From NCBI RefSeq assembly GCF_000802965.1, contig NZ_JSAK01000029.1, positions 26,359 to 90,358 on the forward strand: 64,000 nucleotides of DNA, given 5' to 3'. How positions within the stretch are numbered: the first letter of the stretch is position 1; every line of letters begins with the position of its first letter. Made by a program: the position numbers and the translations under genes. The notes below the pieces were generated by a model. That model had not been told where the DNA came from. It saw nothing but the letters and a program-made list of their open reading frames with translations, and did not search any database. The DNA is from Pseudomonas fluorescens. GTDB taxonomy: Bacteria; Pseudomonadota; Gammaproteobacteria; Pseudomonadales; Pseudomonadaceae. Shown piece by piece: positions 7,655-17,120 of this stretch.

Positions 7655-9028
7655 ATGACGAAGCCTCTTCTCAGTTTCGACGAACTCAAGCGTGCTGCCG
7701 CCTCCGGCGAAATCGATACCGTTCTGGTGTGCATGGTCGACATGCAGGGGCGACTGGTCGGCAAGCGATTCCAGGTCGAGTTTTTCATCGACAGCGGCCA
7801 TGAAGAAACCCACTGCTGCAACTACCTGCTGGCCGATGACATCGACATGGAGCCGGTGCCCGGTTATGCCGCCGCCAGTTGGAGCAAAGGCTACGGCGAC
7901 TTCGTGCTCAAGCCCGACATGAGCACATTGCGCAAGGTGCCCTGGCTGGAATGCACGGCGCTGGTGCTGTGCGATGTGCTCGAACACCACCATCGACAAG
8001 ACTTGCCGCACAGCCCCCGCGCCATCCTGAAAAAACAGATCGAGCGCCTGCGTGAACGCGGCTACACCGGCATGTTCGCTTCGGAACTGGAGTTCTACCT
8101 GTTCGACGAGAGCTACGAGTCGATCCACAGGCGCAACTACTACAAGCCGAAAACCGCCGGGCACTACATCGAGGACTACAACATCCTCCAGACCACCCGC
8201 GAAGAGCCGGTGCTGCGGGCGATTCGCAAGCATCTGCAAGCGTCGGGCATTCCCGTGGAAAACTCCAAGGGCGAATGGGGGCCAGGCCAGGAAGAGATCA
8301 ATATCCGCTATGCCGATGCGCTGACCATGGCCGACCACCACGTCATCATCAAGCACGCCTGCAAGGAGATCGCGCAGCTGCAGGGCAAGGCGATCACGTT
8401 CATGGCCAAGTGGCGTTATGACGCCGCCGGTTCCAGCAGTCACATCCATAACTCGCTGTGGGACAAGAACGCCAAGAAGCCGCTGTTTTTCGATGCCAAG
8501 GCCGAGTTCGGCATGTCGAAACTGATGCGCGCCTGGGTCGCCGGACAGCTCAAATACGCCAACGACATCACCTGTTTTCTCGCGCCCTACATCAATTCCT
8601 ATAAACGCTTTCAGGCCGGGACTTTCGCCCCGACCCGCGCCGTGTGGAGCCGCGACAATCGCACCGCAGGTTTCCGCTTGTGCGCCGAAGACAGCAAAGC
8701 CATTCGCATCGAATGTCGCATTGGCGGCGCCGACCTCAACCCTTATCTGGCCTTCGCCGCGTTGATCGCTGCCGGGCTCGCCGGGATCGACGAGAAGCTC
8801 ACCCTCGATCCTCCCTTCGAAGGCGACGCCTACGTTGACGAAAAATTGCCCGAAGTCTCCAAGACTCTGCGTGAAGCCAGTGCGGCCCTCAAGGGCTCGA
8901 GCATGCTGCGCGAAGCCTTCGGTGATGAAGTGGTCGACCACTACGTGCACACCGCCGAATGGGAACAGAAGGAGTACGACCGGCGGATCACCGATTGGGA
9001 ATTGCAGCGCGGTTTTGAACGTTACTGA
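7655..9028 (+). CDS. Glutamine synthetase-like gamma-glutamyl amide ligase
   Basis: The 457-residue enzyme has the GS catalytic domain: a Mg-binding ASELEFYLFD segment, PGQEEINI, the SSSHIHNSLWD stretch and RIGGADLNPYL. It resembles gamma-glutamylpolyamine/isopropylamide synthetases (PuuA/IpuC type) rather than GlnA, as it lacks the adenylylation-loop context and sits in a catabolic operon. Such enzymes attach glutamate to an amine before oxidation. The ATG at 7655 follows AGGAC; reading further upstream lacks an SD. The next genes encode an aldehyde dehydrogenase, an Fe-type alcohol dehydrogenase and a permease, which fits an amine or amino alcohol pathway. Substrate not determinable. Confidence 0.8.
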   Translation: MTKPLLSFDELKRAAASGEIDTVLVCMVDMQGRLVGKRFQVEFFIDSGHEETHCCNYLLADDIDMEPVPGYAAASWSKGYGDFVLKPDMSTLRKVPWLECTALVLCDVLEHHHRQDLPHSPRAILKKQIERLRERGYTGMFASELEFYLFDESYESIHRRNYYKPKTAGHYIEDYNILQTTREEPVLRAIRKHLQASGIPVENSKGEWGPGQEEINIRYADALTMADHHVIIKHACKEIAQLQGKAITFMAKWRYDAAGSSSHIHNSLWDKNAKKPLFFDAKAEFGMSKLMRAWVAGQLKYANDITCFLAPYINSYKRFQAGTFAPTRAVWSRDNRTAGFRLCAEDSKAIRIECRIGGADLNPYLAFAALIAAGLAGIDEKLTLDPPFEGDAYVDEKLPEVSKTLREASAALKGSSMLREAFGDEVVDHYVHTAEWEQKEYDRRITDWELQRGFERY

Positions 9029-9035
9029 GACCATC

Positions 9036-10427
9036 ATGACTTCGACGATTCAACTGATCTCCCCGGTCGACGGCCGGGTCTACGCCGAGCGCCCCTATGC
9101 CGATGCTGCGCAGATCGAACAGGCGTTGGCGTCTGCCGCCGTTGCCCAGGCGCAATGGAGACGCTGGCCACTTAACGAACGCGCGGCTTTTTGCAGCGCC
9201 GCGGTGGACGCGATGCTGGCCATGAAGGACGAAATCGTCCCGGAACTGGCCTGGCAAATGGGCCGACCGGTGAAATATGGCGCGGGTGAACTGCGCGGAT
9301 TCGAAGAGCGCGCGCGGCACATGATCGCCATTGCGCCTGAAGCATTGGCAGCGGTTGAGCCCACGCCCGTTCCCGGTTTTCGCCGGCATATCCAACGTGA
9401 ACCGCTGGGCACGGTGCTGGTGGTCGCGCCGTGGAATTACCCGTATCTGACCGCCGTCAACACGGTGATCCCGGCGCTGATGGCGGGCAACGCGGTCATC
9501 CTCAAACACGCTTCGCAAACCCTGCTGGTGGGCGAACGTTTTGCCGAAGCCATGCGCCGCGCCAAGCTGCCTGAGGGCTTGTTCCATCACCTGTTGCTCG
9601 GCCATGACCAGACAGCCGCGATTATTGCTTCCGGACGCGTGCGGCAGGTGAACTTCACCGGTTCCGTGGAAGCCGGCAAGGCCATGGAAAGCGCTGCCAC
9701 CGGGCGCTTTGTCGGCATGGGCCTGGAGCTTGGCGGCAAAGACCCGGCCTACGTGCGGGCGGATGCCAACCTCGACCATGCGGTGGAAAACCTTGTGGAC
9801 GGCAGCTTCTTCAATTCCGGGCAAAGCTGCTGCGCCGTGGAGCGCATCTATGTCGATCAAAGCATCTACCCGGCGTTTATCGAGCGTTTCGCCGACTTAA
9901 CCCGTCAGTACGTGCTGGGCAATCCACTGGACGAAGCCACCACGCTCGGCCCGTTGGTAACGCCGGGGGCAGCGGTGTTCGTGCGTGCGCAGATCGCCGA
10001 AGCATTGGCCCAGGGCGCCAGGGCGTTGATCGACCCGCAGGCCTTCCCCGCTGATGTGCCGGGCAGCGCCTACCTCGGGCCGCAGGTGCTGGTGGATGTC
10101 AGCCATCAAATGTCGGTCATGCGTGATGAAAGCTTTGGGCCGGTGGTCGGCATCATGTCGGTGGCCGGCGACGACGAAGCCATTGCCTTGATGAACGACA
10201 GCGAGTTCGGGCTCAGCGCCTCGATCTGGACCCAGGACCTCGCCGCCGCCGAACGTCTGGGCAACGAGATCGACACCGGCACCGTGTTCATGAACCGCTG
10301 CGATTACCTCGACCCGGCCCTGGCCTGGACCGGCGTGAAGAACAGCGGGCGCGGCGTCACCCTGTCGCGCCTTGGCTACGAACACCTGACCCGCGCCAAA
10401 TCCTTCCATTTGCGCCACGAGATCTGA
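9036..10427 (+). CDS. NAD(P)-dependent aldehyde dehydrogenase of the amine operon
   Basis: This 463-residue aldehyde dehydrogenase shows the cofactor-binding VAPWNYPYL and FTGSVEAGK segments, the general-base Glu in LELGGKDP and the nucleophilic Cys near residue 265 in GQSCC. It begins eight bases after the GS-like stop, in the same operon, and is followed at three bases by the alcohol dehydrogenase. It probably oxidises the aldehyde formed from the gamma-glutamylated amine or amino alcohol. The frame is open upstream inside the GS gene, but the ATG at 9036 gives the family N-terminus (STIQLISPVDGRVY). Specific substrate unknown. Confidence 0.85.
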   Translation: MTSTIQLISPVDGRVYAERPYADAAQIEQALASAAVAQAQWRRWPLNERAAFCSAAVDAMLAMKDEIVPELAWQMGRPVKYGAGELRGFEERARHMIAIAPEALAAVEPTPVPGFRRHIQREPLGTVLVVAPWNYPYLTAVNTVIPALMAGNAVILKHASQTLLVGERFAEAMRRAKLPEGLFHHLLLGHDQTAAIIASGRVRQVNFTGSVEAGKAMESAATGRFVGMGLELGGKDPAYVRADANLDHAVENLVDGSFFNSGQSCCAVERIYVDQSIYPAFIERFADLTRQYVLGNPLDEATTLGPLVTPGAAVFVRAQIAEALAQGARALIDPQAFPADVPGSAYLGPQVLVDVSHQMSVMRDESFGPVVGIMSVAGDDEAIALMNDSEFGLSASIWTQDLAAAERLGNEIDTGTVFMNRCDYLDPALAWTGVKNSGRGVTLSRLGYEHLTRAKSFHLRHEI

Positions 10428-10430
10428 GCC

Positions 10431-11591
10431 ATGAGCCTGACCGGAAACTGGAACTACCCCACGAGCATTCGCTTCGGTGTCGGCCGCATCACCGAACTGG
10501 CCGAAGTCTGTCGCAGCCAGGGGATCCAGCGTCCGTTGCTGGTTACGGACAGTGGCCTGGCGCGCGCGCCGATCACCACGGCAGCACTGGAATCCATGCA
10601 GGCTGCCGGTCTCGGCGCCGCGCTGTTTTGCGACCTCAAGCCCAATCCAGTTGAAGCGAACCTGGCCGGAGGACTCGACGCCTGGCGTGCAGGTCAACAC
10701 GATGGTGTGGTGGCCTTTGGCGGCGGCAGCGGTCTGGATATGGGCAAGCTCATTGCGTTCATGAGTGGCCAGACCCGCCCGGTGTGGGATTTCGAGGACA
10801 TCGGCGACTACTGGACCCGCGCAGATGAAAGTCGCATCGCCCCGGTCATCGCGGTGCCGACCACGGCGGGCACGGGCTCTGAAGTGGGCCGTGCAGCGGT
10901 AATCATCGATGAAGCGACCCACACCAAACGCATCATCTTCCACCCGAAAATGATGCCGCGCGTGGTCATCAGCGACCCGGTCCTCACCGTCGGCATGCCG
11001 GCGAAAATCACTGCCGGCACGGGCATGGATGCGTTGTCGCACTGCCTGGAAGCCTACTGCGCTCCCGGCTTTCACCCGTTGGCTGACGGCATTGCGGTGG
11101 AAGGCATGCGCCTGGTGACCCAAGCGCTGGTGCGGGCCGTGCACACGCCTTCCGACCTTGACGCGCGCGGGCAGATGCTCGCGGCGGCGGCGATGGGCGC
11201 CACCGCGTTCCAGAAGGGACTCGGCGGCATGCACGCTCTCGCCCATCCCATCGGCGCGCTGTACGACACCCATCACGGCATGACCAATGCCACGCTGATG
11301 CCCTATGTATTGAAGTTCAATCGAGCGGCCATCGAAGAACGCATCACACGCCTGGCGGCTTATTTACGCCTGCCCTCCCCCGGTTTCGACAGCTTCCTGG
11401 CCTTCATCCTCAAACTGCGCAAGGACATCGCCGTACCGCACACGCTGTTTGAGTTGGGTGTGGATGACAAACAAGCGGACCTGATTGCGGACATGGCCGT
11501 CGTTGACCCCTCGGCTGGCGGCAACCCGCTGCCGATCACCCGGGCCGGCGCGGCGGAAATTTTCGATGCGGCGTTTCACGGCCGTCTCTAG
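10431..11591 (+). CDS. Iron-containing alcohol dehydrogenase
   Basis: A 386-residue group III alcohol dehydrogenase. GGGSGLDMGK binds NAD(P); PTTAGTGSEV is the family signature; the metal ligands come from the Asp region in ISDPVL, DALSHCLEAY, and the His pair in GGMHALAHPIGALYDTHHG. It starts three bases after the aldehyde dehydrogenase stop, so the two are probably translated together. In this operon it would oxidise an alcohol group to the aldehyde used by its neighbour. Confidence 0.88.
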   Translation: MSLTGNWNYPTSIRFGVGRITELAEVCRSQGIQRPLLVTDSGLARAPITTAALESMQAAGLGAALFCDLKPNPVEANLAGGLDAWRAGQHDGVVAFGGGSGLDMGKLIAFMSGQTRPVWDFEDIGDYWTRADESRIAPVIAVPTTAGTGSEVGRAAVIIDEATHTKRIIFHPKMMPRVVISDPVLTVGMPAKITAGTGMDALSHCLEAYCAPGFHPLADGIAVEGMRLVTQALVRAVHTPSDLDARGQMLAAAAMGATAFQKGLGGMHALAHPIGALYDTHHGMTNATLMPYVLKFNRAAIEERITRLAAYLRLPSPGFDSFLAFILKLRKDIAVPHTLFELGVDDKQADLIADMAVVDPSAGGNPLPITRAGAAEIFDAAFHGRL

Positions 11592-11722
11592 AGCAGTCCA
11601 CTGTCCAGGGTCGAATGGGCAGGTGTTATCGCGTGCAAACAGGAGCAGTACGACAAGGGGTTGAAGGCCACCCCATCCGGTACCCCGGGTGGATGCGTAC
11701 CAAAACCTAAGGGGCACACACA

Positions 11723-13279
11723 ATGAACCCAGCAAGCCAGCCCGGCACCGACGCGCACGACGAAGACGTCAAGGTGCTGCACAGCATGGGCTATGCCCAG
11801 CAGCTCTCGCGACGAATGGGGGTTTTCTCCAACTTTGCGATTTCCTTTTCGATCATCTGCATCCTCTCCGGCGGCATCAACTCACTGGCCCAGGGCACCT
11901 CGGGCGCGGGCGGTGCGGCCATCGGCATCGGCTGGCCGATCGGTTGCCTGATTTCCGGGGTGTTCGCCCTGGCCATGGCGCAGATTTCTTCGGCTTATCC
12001 CACCGCCGGCGGCCTGTATCACTGGGGCTCGATCCTGGGTAATCGCTTTACCGGTTGGCTGACGGCGTGGTTCAACCTGCTGGGTTTGGTCACGGTGCTC
12101 GGCGCGATCAACGTCGGCACCTATTACTTCTTTTTCGGGGCGTTCGGACCGGCGCTGGGCATGGAGGACACGACCACCACCCGGGTGATTTTCCTGGCGA
12201 TCCTCACCGGCCTCCAGGCCTTGTGTAACCACTTGGGCATCGGCCTGACCGCCAAACTCACCGACTTCTCCGGCTATCTGATCTTCGCTACCGCGCTGGC
12301 GCTGACCATCGTCTGCCTGATCTCGGCCCCCAGTTACGAGTTCGCCCGGCTGGTGACCTTCGGCAACTACTCCGGCGAGGCTGGCGGCAGCGTCTGGCCA
12401 CAGGTGTCCAACGGCTGGATTTTCATGCTCGGCCTGCTGTTGCCGATCTACACCATCACCGGCTACGACGCCTCCGCGCACACCTCCGAAGAAACCCGCA
12501 ATGCGGCGATATCGGTGCCCCGGGGCATGGTGATGTCGGTGGTCTGGTCGTTGCTGTTCGGTTGGGTGATGCTCAGCGCCTTCGTGCTGATGCTGCCGAA
12601 CATGGATGAAGCCGCCAGCAAAGGCTGGAGCGTGTTTTTCTGGGCCATGGACACACAGGTCAACCCGACACTGAAACTCGCGCTGTACGTGGCGATTTTT
12701 ATCTCGCAAGTGCTCTGCGGGTTGGCGACCGTGACCTCGGTTTCACGCATGATCTTCGCGTTTTCCCGTGACGGTGGTCTGCCTTTTTCCAAGGCGCTGT
12801 CCTCGGTGTCACCAACCTTTCGCAGCCCGGTAGCGGCGATCTGGACCGGTGCGACCCTGGCGGTATTGTTCGACTGGGGCTCGTCGGTGATCTCGGTCGG
12901 TGAAACGCCGGTCTACACCATCGTGGTGTCTTGCACGGTGATCTTTCTGTTTTTCTCTTTCGTGATTCCTATCGTGTTGGGCCTGTTTACCTTCGGAACG
13001 TCGAAGTGGCCGACCATGGGGCCGTGGAACATGGGGCGATTCTGGTATTCGGTGTTTGCCATTCTGTCGGTGCTGTCGATGGTGATCATTTTTGTCATCG
13101 GGATTCAGCCGCCGAATGACTGGGCGCTGTACATCACCATCGGGTTTCTGGTATTGACGGCGATTGTCTGGTTCGGGTTTGAGGCACGACGGTTTCAAGG
13201 GCCGCCGGTGGGGGACGTGATTGCCAGGCGGCAGGCTGAGATTGCGGCGGCTGAAGCGGCTTTGGATAAGCGCTCTTGA
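11723..13279 (+). CDS. APC-superfamily amino acid/amine permease
   Basis: The 518-residue protein has about 12 hydrophobic helices. The first is FSNFAISFSIICILSGGINS, the typical APC helix 1 with a broken glycine-rich centre; YDASAHTSEETRNA is the conserved loop of GABA/choline/ethanolamine-type permeases. AAGGGG precedes the ATG. It follows the alcohol dehydrogenase by 131 bases with no obvious terminator, so it likely belongs to the same operon and imports the amine substrate across the inner membrane. Confidence 0.85.
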   Translation: MNPASQPGTDAHDEDVKVLHSMGYAQQLSRRMGVFSNFAISFSIICILSGGINSLAQGTSGAGGAAIGIGWPIGCLISGVFALAMAQISSAYPTAGGLYHWGSILGNRFTGWLTAWFNLLGLVTVLGAINVGTYYFFFGAFGPALGMEDTTTTRVIFLAILTGLQALCNHLGIGLTAKLTDFSGYLIFATALALTIVCLISAPSYEFARLVTFGNYSGEAGGSVWPQVSNGWIFMLGLLLPIYTITGYDASAHTSEETRNAAISVPRGMVMSVVWSLLFGWVMLSAFVLMLPNMDEAASKGWSVFFWAMDTQVNPTLKLALYVAIFISQVLCGLATVTSVSRMIFAFSRDGGLPFSKALSSVSPTFRSPVAAIWTGATLAVLFDWGSSVISVGETPVYTIVVSCTVIFLFFSFVIPIVLGLFTFGTSKWPTMGPWNMGRFWYSVFAILSVLSMVIIFVIGIQPPNDWALYITIGFLVLTAIVWFGFEARRFQGPPVGDVIARRQAEIAAAEAALDKRS

Positions 13280-13345
13280 ACCGGGTACGTATCCGATTTT
13301 TTGGTTCGACCTCGTTGTTCGATGGTGTATGCCGTCCCCTGCTGT

Positions 13346-14293
13346 TCAGTGGGCGGCGGCATTCCCCGACATCAGGCCATGCAGCACACCCAGCCTTAAC
13401 CCTGGCTCGGAAGGCGTCATGTGCAGAACGCCGAACACCTTGAACGCAGCCAGCATCACCACCAGGCCGCCGGGCAAGATGCTCATACGATGGGTTTGCA
13501 AGCCCGCCAACTTGAGTTGCTTGACATGCCCGACTTCAAGCAGGCGCAAAGACAAACGCAACAGGCCGCTGTAGGTGATACCGTTTTGGCCATCGTCGTT
13601 CAGCCCATTGGCTTTCAGCACTTTGGCCAACATCCGTGCGGTACCCGACGAGCCTATCACCTGCTGCCACCCCAGCGCCCGATACCGGCGTGCAACCTTT
13701 TCAAACTGCAATGTGGCCACACGCTCGGCTTCGAGCAGCGCCTGGGCGGTGATTCGCCCTCCCGCAAAGTACTGCGCACCAAAGGTGCCGCTGCCAATGG
13801 CAATGCTCTCGGTTAGAAAAGGCTGAGCGCCCTTGCCCAGAATCAATTCGGTGGAGCCGCCGCCAATATCGACGACCAGTCGCATGCTCTCGGCATCACG
13901 TATCGTATGCGCAACGCCGGCATAGACCAGTTGCGCTTCTTCATGCCCGGAGATGACATCAATGCGAAAACCCAGGTGCCGCTCCGCGCTGGCGAGAAAC
14001 AGTTGCGCATTGTCGGCTTCGCGGACTGCACTGGTCGCTACCGCGCGCACTCGACCTGCCTCGAAACCGCGCAGTTTCTTGCCGAATCGCGCCAGCGCTT
14101 GCCAACCTCGGTCCAGCGCCAGTTCATCCAGCGCTCCTCCCTGAAAGCCCTCCGCCAGACGAACCGGCTCACGCAGGGTTTTGACTTCCTGGATCATCAT
14201 CCGCTGGTTTCGCTTGACCGACTGGCCAATCATCATGCGAAACGCATTGGAGCCCAGGTCAATGGCCGCAAAGAGATTGGCGTCGCCTTTCAT
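13346..14293 (-). CDS. Ppx/GppA family phosphatase
   Basis: A 315-residue ASKHA-fold protein. FAAIDLGSNAFRMMIG is the phosphate-1 loop, AVATSAVREADN and SGHEEAQLVYAGV follow, and VVDIGGGSTEL is the second phosphate loop. It is shorter than E. coli Ppx and lacks the C-terminal HD-like domain, as do several small paralogues. Such enzymes hydrolyse polyphosphate or ppGpp precursors (pppGpp). The ATG at 14293 follows AGGAA; a longer reading runs into a REP element. Convergent with the permease and alone on its strand. Confidence 0.85.
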   Translation of the reverse strand: MKGDANLFAAIDLGSNAFRMMIGQSVKRNQRMMIQEVKTLREPVRLAEGFQGGALDELALDRGWQALARFGKKLRGFEAGRVRAVATSAVREADNAQLFLASAERHLGFRIDVISGHEEAQLVYAGVAHTIRDAESMRLVVDIGGGSTELILGKGAQPFLTESIAIGSGTFGAQYFAGGRITAQALLEAERVATLQFEKVARRYRALGWQQVIGSSGTARMLAKVLKANGLNDDGQNGITYSGLLRLSLRLLEVGHVKQLKLAGLQTHRMSILPGGLVVMLAAFKVFGVLHMTPSEPGLRLGVLHGLMSGNAAAH

Positions 14294-14416
14294 GGGGGGA
14301 TTCCTGGCAAATTCATCTGCCTGCAGAGGGAGTTCCACAGGCCGCTCAAGAGGGTTTGCGAGGATGTTGCCACGCGGTCGATGACACCCATGTGACACGG
14401 TCAAGCGAAAAGTAAT

Positions 14417-14509
14417 CGTGGCGAGGGAGCTTGCTCCCGCTGGACGGCGCAGCCGTCTCATTTTTGTGGCCGCTTCGCGCCCAAGCGGGAGCAAGCTCCC
14501 TCGCCACGG
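14417..14509. repeat. REPIN (GGCGAGGGAGCTTGCTCCC family)
   Basis: Two inverted arms with GTGGCGAGGGAGCTTGCTCC and its complement, separated by a short centre. It lies between the divergent Ppx and ABC-transporter genes. I see nothing else definite in the 360 bases between these genes. Confidence 0.85.
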
Positions 14510-14653
14510 GTTCAGTGTCACGCCAACTCCAGACGCCATACTGCTGTAACTCATCCAGTCGCTGCGTTTCGTCTACCCTCAGAAGGCGCACTGCCGCGAT
14601 CAGCGTGTATCCTCCGCATCGGCATTCTTGCGCTAATGAACCGGAGACGCTCC

Positions 14654-15505
14654 ATGCTCAAACGTACCCTTGCTTTGGCCGTCGGCTTGACCCTGTCTGT
14701 CTGCACATTGTTGACCCAGGCCGCCGACACCCTGAAAGTCAGCGCCATTCCCGATGAGGCACCGACCGAATTGCTGCGAAAGTTCAAGCCATTGGGCGCT
14801 TATCTGGAGCAGAAATTGGGCATGAAGGTCGAGTTCGTGCCCGTGAGCGACTATCCGGCCGTGGTCGAGGCATTGGCCACCGACCGCATCGACATGGCCT
14901 GGCTGGGCGGTTTCACGTTCGTGCAGGCACGCCTGAAGACCGGCAATGCTATTCCGCTGGTCCAGCGTGAACAGGATGCCCAGTTCACCAGCAAATTCAT
15001 TACCGCCGACCCGGCCGTCAAATCCCTGGCCGATCTCAAGGGCAAGAGCTTCGCCTTTGGCTCGGTGTCCTCGACGTCGGGCAGCCTCATGCCGCGTTAC
15101 TTCATGCTCAAGGATGGCATCAAGCCGGAAACCTACTTCAGCCGCATCGGCTACTCCGGCGCCCATGACGCCACCGTCGCCTGGGTCCAGGCCGGCAAGG
15201 TCGACGCCGGCGTACTGAACGCCAGCGTGTGGGAAAAACTGGTCGCCGCGGGCAAGGTCGACACCACCAAGGTCAAGGTGTTTGCCACCACTCCAGCGTA
15301 CTTCGACTACAACTGGACCGTGCGCGGGACCCTCGACCCGGCGCTGACGGCAAAAATCAAGGCCGCTTTCCTGGCACTCGATCCGGCGAAACCCGCGGAC
15401 AAGGAGATTCTCGATTTGCAGGCCGCCAGCCGCTTCATCGAAACCAATCCCGAGAACTACAAGGGCATCGAGGAAGCCGCACGCGCCGCCGACCTGCTCA
15501 AATGA
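14654..15505 (+). CDS. PhnD-like periplasmic binding protein (putative selenate/phosphonate ABC transporter)
   Basis: The 283-residue protein begins with a Sec signal peptide (to about LLTQAADTL) and has the PhnD-family fold: AIPDEAPTELLRKFKPLG, RIDMAWLGGFTFVQARL, and FGSVSSTSGSLMPRYFM, where Ser/Thr residues bind an oxyanion. Close relatives in Pseudomonas carry the name putative selenate ABC transporter binding protein, though phosphonate or phosphite are alternatives. The ATG at 14654 is preceded by GGAG. Its stop overlaps the start of the ATPase gene (ATGA). No phosphonate-cleaving or selenium genes are visible nearby. Confidence 0.8.
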   Translation: MLKRTLALAVGLTLSVCTLLTQAADTLKVSAIPDEAPTELLRKFKPLGAYLEQKLGMKVEFVPVSDYPAVVEALATDRIDMAWLGGFTFVQARLKTGNAIPLVQREQDAQFTSKFITADPAVKSLADLKGKSFAFGSVSSTSGSLMPRYFMLKDGIKPETYFSRIGYSGAHDATVAWVQAGKVDAGVLNASVWEKLVAAGKVDTTKVKVFATTPAYFDYNWTVRGTLDPALTAKIKAAFLALDPAKPADKEILDLQAASRFIETNPENYKGIEEAARAADLLK

Positions 15506-16299
15506 CGTTGCGTTTGACCGGGGTCGACCTCACCCACGCCAACGGCGTGCAGGCGTTGCGTGGCGTGGACTTGCACATTGGCGCCAGCGAACAGGTCGCC
15601 ATCATCGGCCCGTCGGGCGCGGGCAAATCGAGCCTGCTGAACTTGCTCGCCACCGCCCTGCGACCGAGTGGCGGCGAATTGCAGGTGCTCGGCGAACAGG
15701 CCTGGCAGCTTTCTGCCCGGCAACGGCAGCGTTTGCGCGCTCGTATCGGTTTGGTACATCAATCACCACCCCTGCCGCCCCGCCAGCGCGTGGTGACTGC
15801 GGTGCTGGCCGGGAAAATCGGCCAATGGGGCTTGGGCAAATGTCTGCTGAACCTGCTGCATCCGCTGGATATTCCGGGCGCCCGCGCAGCGCTGGCCCGG
15901 CTGGACTTGAGCGACAAATTGTTCGCGCAGTGCCAGCAGTTGTCCGGGGGCCAGCTTCAGCGTGTAGGGATTGCCCGGGTGCTGTATCAAGCGCCGGAAG
16001 TGTTGCTGGCCGATGAACCTGTCTCGGCCATGGACCCGGTGTTGGCCCAGCACACCCTGTCTGTCCTCTGCCGCCATGCCCGGCAGCACAACGTCACACT
16101 GGTCGCCAGCCTGCATGCGGTCGAGCTGGCCCTGGCGCACTTTTCGCGCATCATCGGCTTGCGTGACGGACAGATCCTGTTCGACCTTCCGGCCAGCGAA
16201 GTTGACCGCGAGTTACTCGACAAGCTCTACGCCAACGAGCAACTGCAATCTCCACCGGTCGCCCTTGCGCCCTTGAGCGTGCAGATTCCCCGATGCTGA
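15502..16299 (+). CDS. ABC transporter ATP-binding protein (PhnC-like)
   Basis: A 265-residue ATPase with Walker A GPSGAGKS, Q-loop VHQSPPLPPRQ, signature LSGGQLQR, Walker B VLLADEP and the switch His in LHAVELAL. It is the energy subunit of the same transporter: its ATG overlaps the preceding stop by four bases and its end overlaps the first permease by seven. Confidence 0.9.
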   Translation: MTLRLTGVDLTHANGVQALRGVDLHIGASEQVAIIGPSGAGKSSLLNLLATALRPSGGELQVLGEQAWQLSARQRQRLRARIGLVHQSPPLPPRQRVVTAVLAGKIGQWGLGKCLLNLLHPLDIPGARAALARLDLSDKLFAQCQQLSGGQLQRVGIARVLYQAPEVLLADEPVSAMDPVLAQHTLSVLCRHARQHNVTLVASLHAVELALAHFSRIIGLRDGQILFDLPASEVDRELLDKLYANEQLQSPPVALAPLSVQIPRC

Positions 16300-17120
16300 C
16301 CCGCGATACCCGAGATCCCGCCACCCGCCCCCGCCTGCTGCTCACCCTGCTGGCCTTGGCGCTGTTGTGGCCGGGCATCCATTACAGCGAGCTGGACCTG
16401 AGCGTGCTGGTGGCGAGCGACAGCCAGAGCGAAATCGGCCGATTCGTATCGGCGTTCTGGCCACCGGCCCATGACGAAGAGTTTCTTCAGCTGTTGTGGC
16501 AAGCCACCTTGCAGACCCTGGCCATCGCTACGGCCGGCATGGCGTTGGCGTTGCTGTTGGCCGTTCCCGCGAGCCTGCTGGCCAGTCGTGCCCTGTCGCT
16601 GTCGGCGGCTTCCCGTGCCGGTCACCCGAGTGCTTGGGGGCAACTGTTGCGCTGGCCGGTGCGCGGGTTGTTGATCTTCCTGCGCAGCGTGCCGGAAATC
16701 GTCTGGGCCCTGCTGTTCGTGCGCGCCGTCGGCCTTGGTCCGACCGCCGGGGTCCTGGCCATTGCCATCACCTACAGCGGCATGCTCGGCAAGGTCTACG
16801 CGGAAATTTTCGAATCGGTCGACCAGCGCCCGGCACACGCGCTGCTGCAATCCGGCAGCGGTCGGCTTGCGGCCTTTTGCTATGGGATCTTGCCCAATGT
16901 CGCCGCCGAGCTGATGTCGTACACGGTTTACCGCTGGGAGTGCGCGATTCGTGCCTCGGTGGTGATGGGTTTCGTCGGTGCCGGCGGGCTGGGCCAGCAA
17001 ATGGATTTGTCGCTGCGCATGTTCGCCGGGGGCGAAGTCGCCAGTCTGTTGCTGACATTTCTGGGGCTGGTGCTGCTCGCTGATCAACTCAGCCGCCTGC
17101 TGCGTTGGAGGTTGGCATGA
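16293..17120 (+). CDS. ABC transporter permease (PhnE-like), first
   Basis: A 275-residue inner-membrane protein with about six helices. The EAA loop contacting the ATPase is AHALLQSGSGRLAAFCYGILPN, and FVGAGGLGQQM is a typical phosphonate-permease segment. It overlaps both neighbours, so all four genes are one operon. Confidence 0.88.
   Translation: MLTRDTRDPATRPRLLLTLLALALLWPGIHYSELDLSVLVASDSQSEIGRFVSAFWPPAHDEEFLQLLWQATLQTLAIATAGMALALLLAVPASLLASRALSLSAASRAGHPSAWGQLLRWPVRGLLIFLRSVPEIVWALLFVRAVGLGPTAGVLAIAITYSGMLGKVYAEIFESVDQRPAHALLQSGSGRLAAFCYGILPNVAAELMSYTVYRWECAIRASVVMGFVGAGGLGQQMDLSLRMFAGGEVASLLLTFLGLVLLADQLSRLLRWRLA

Noticed and set aside
7541..9037. Long open frame antisense to the GS-like gene (almost 500 codons)
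   Set aside because: Mirror of a well-conserved enzyme gene; composition is typical of antisense high-GC frames.
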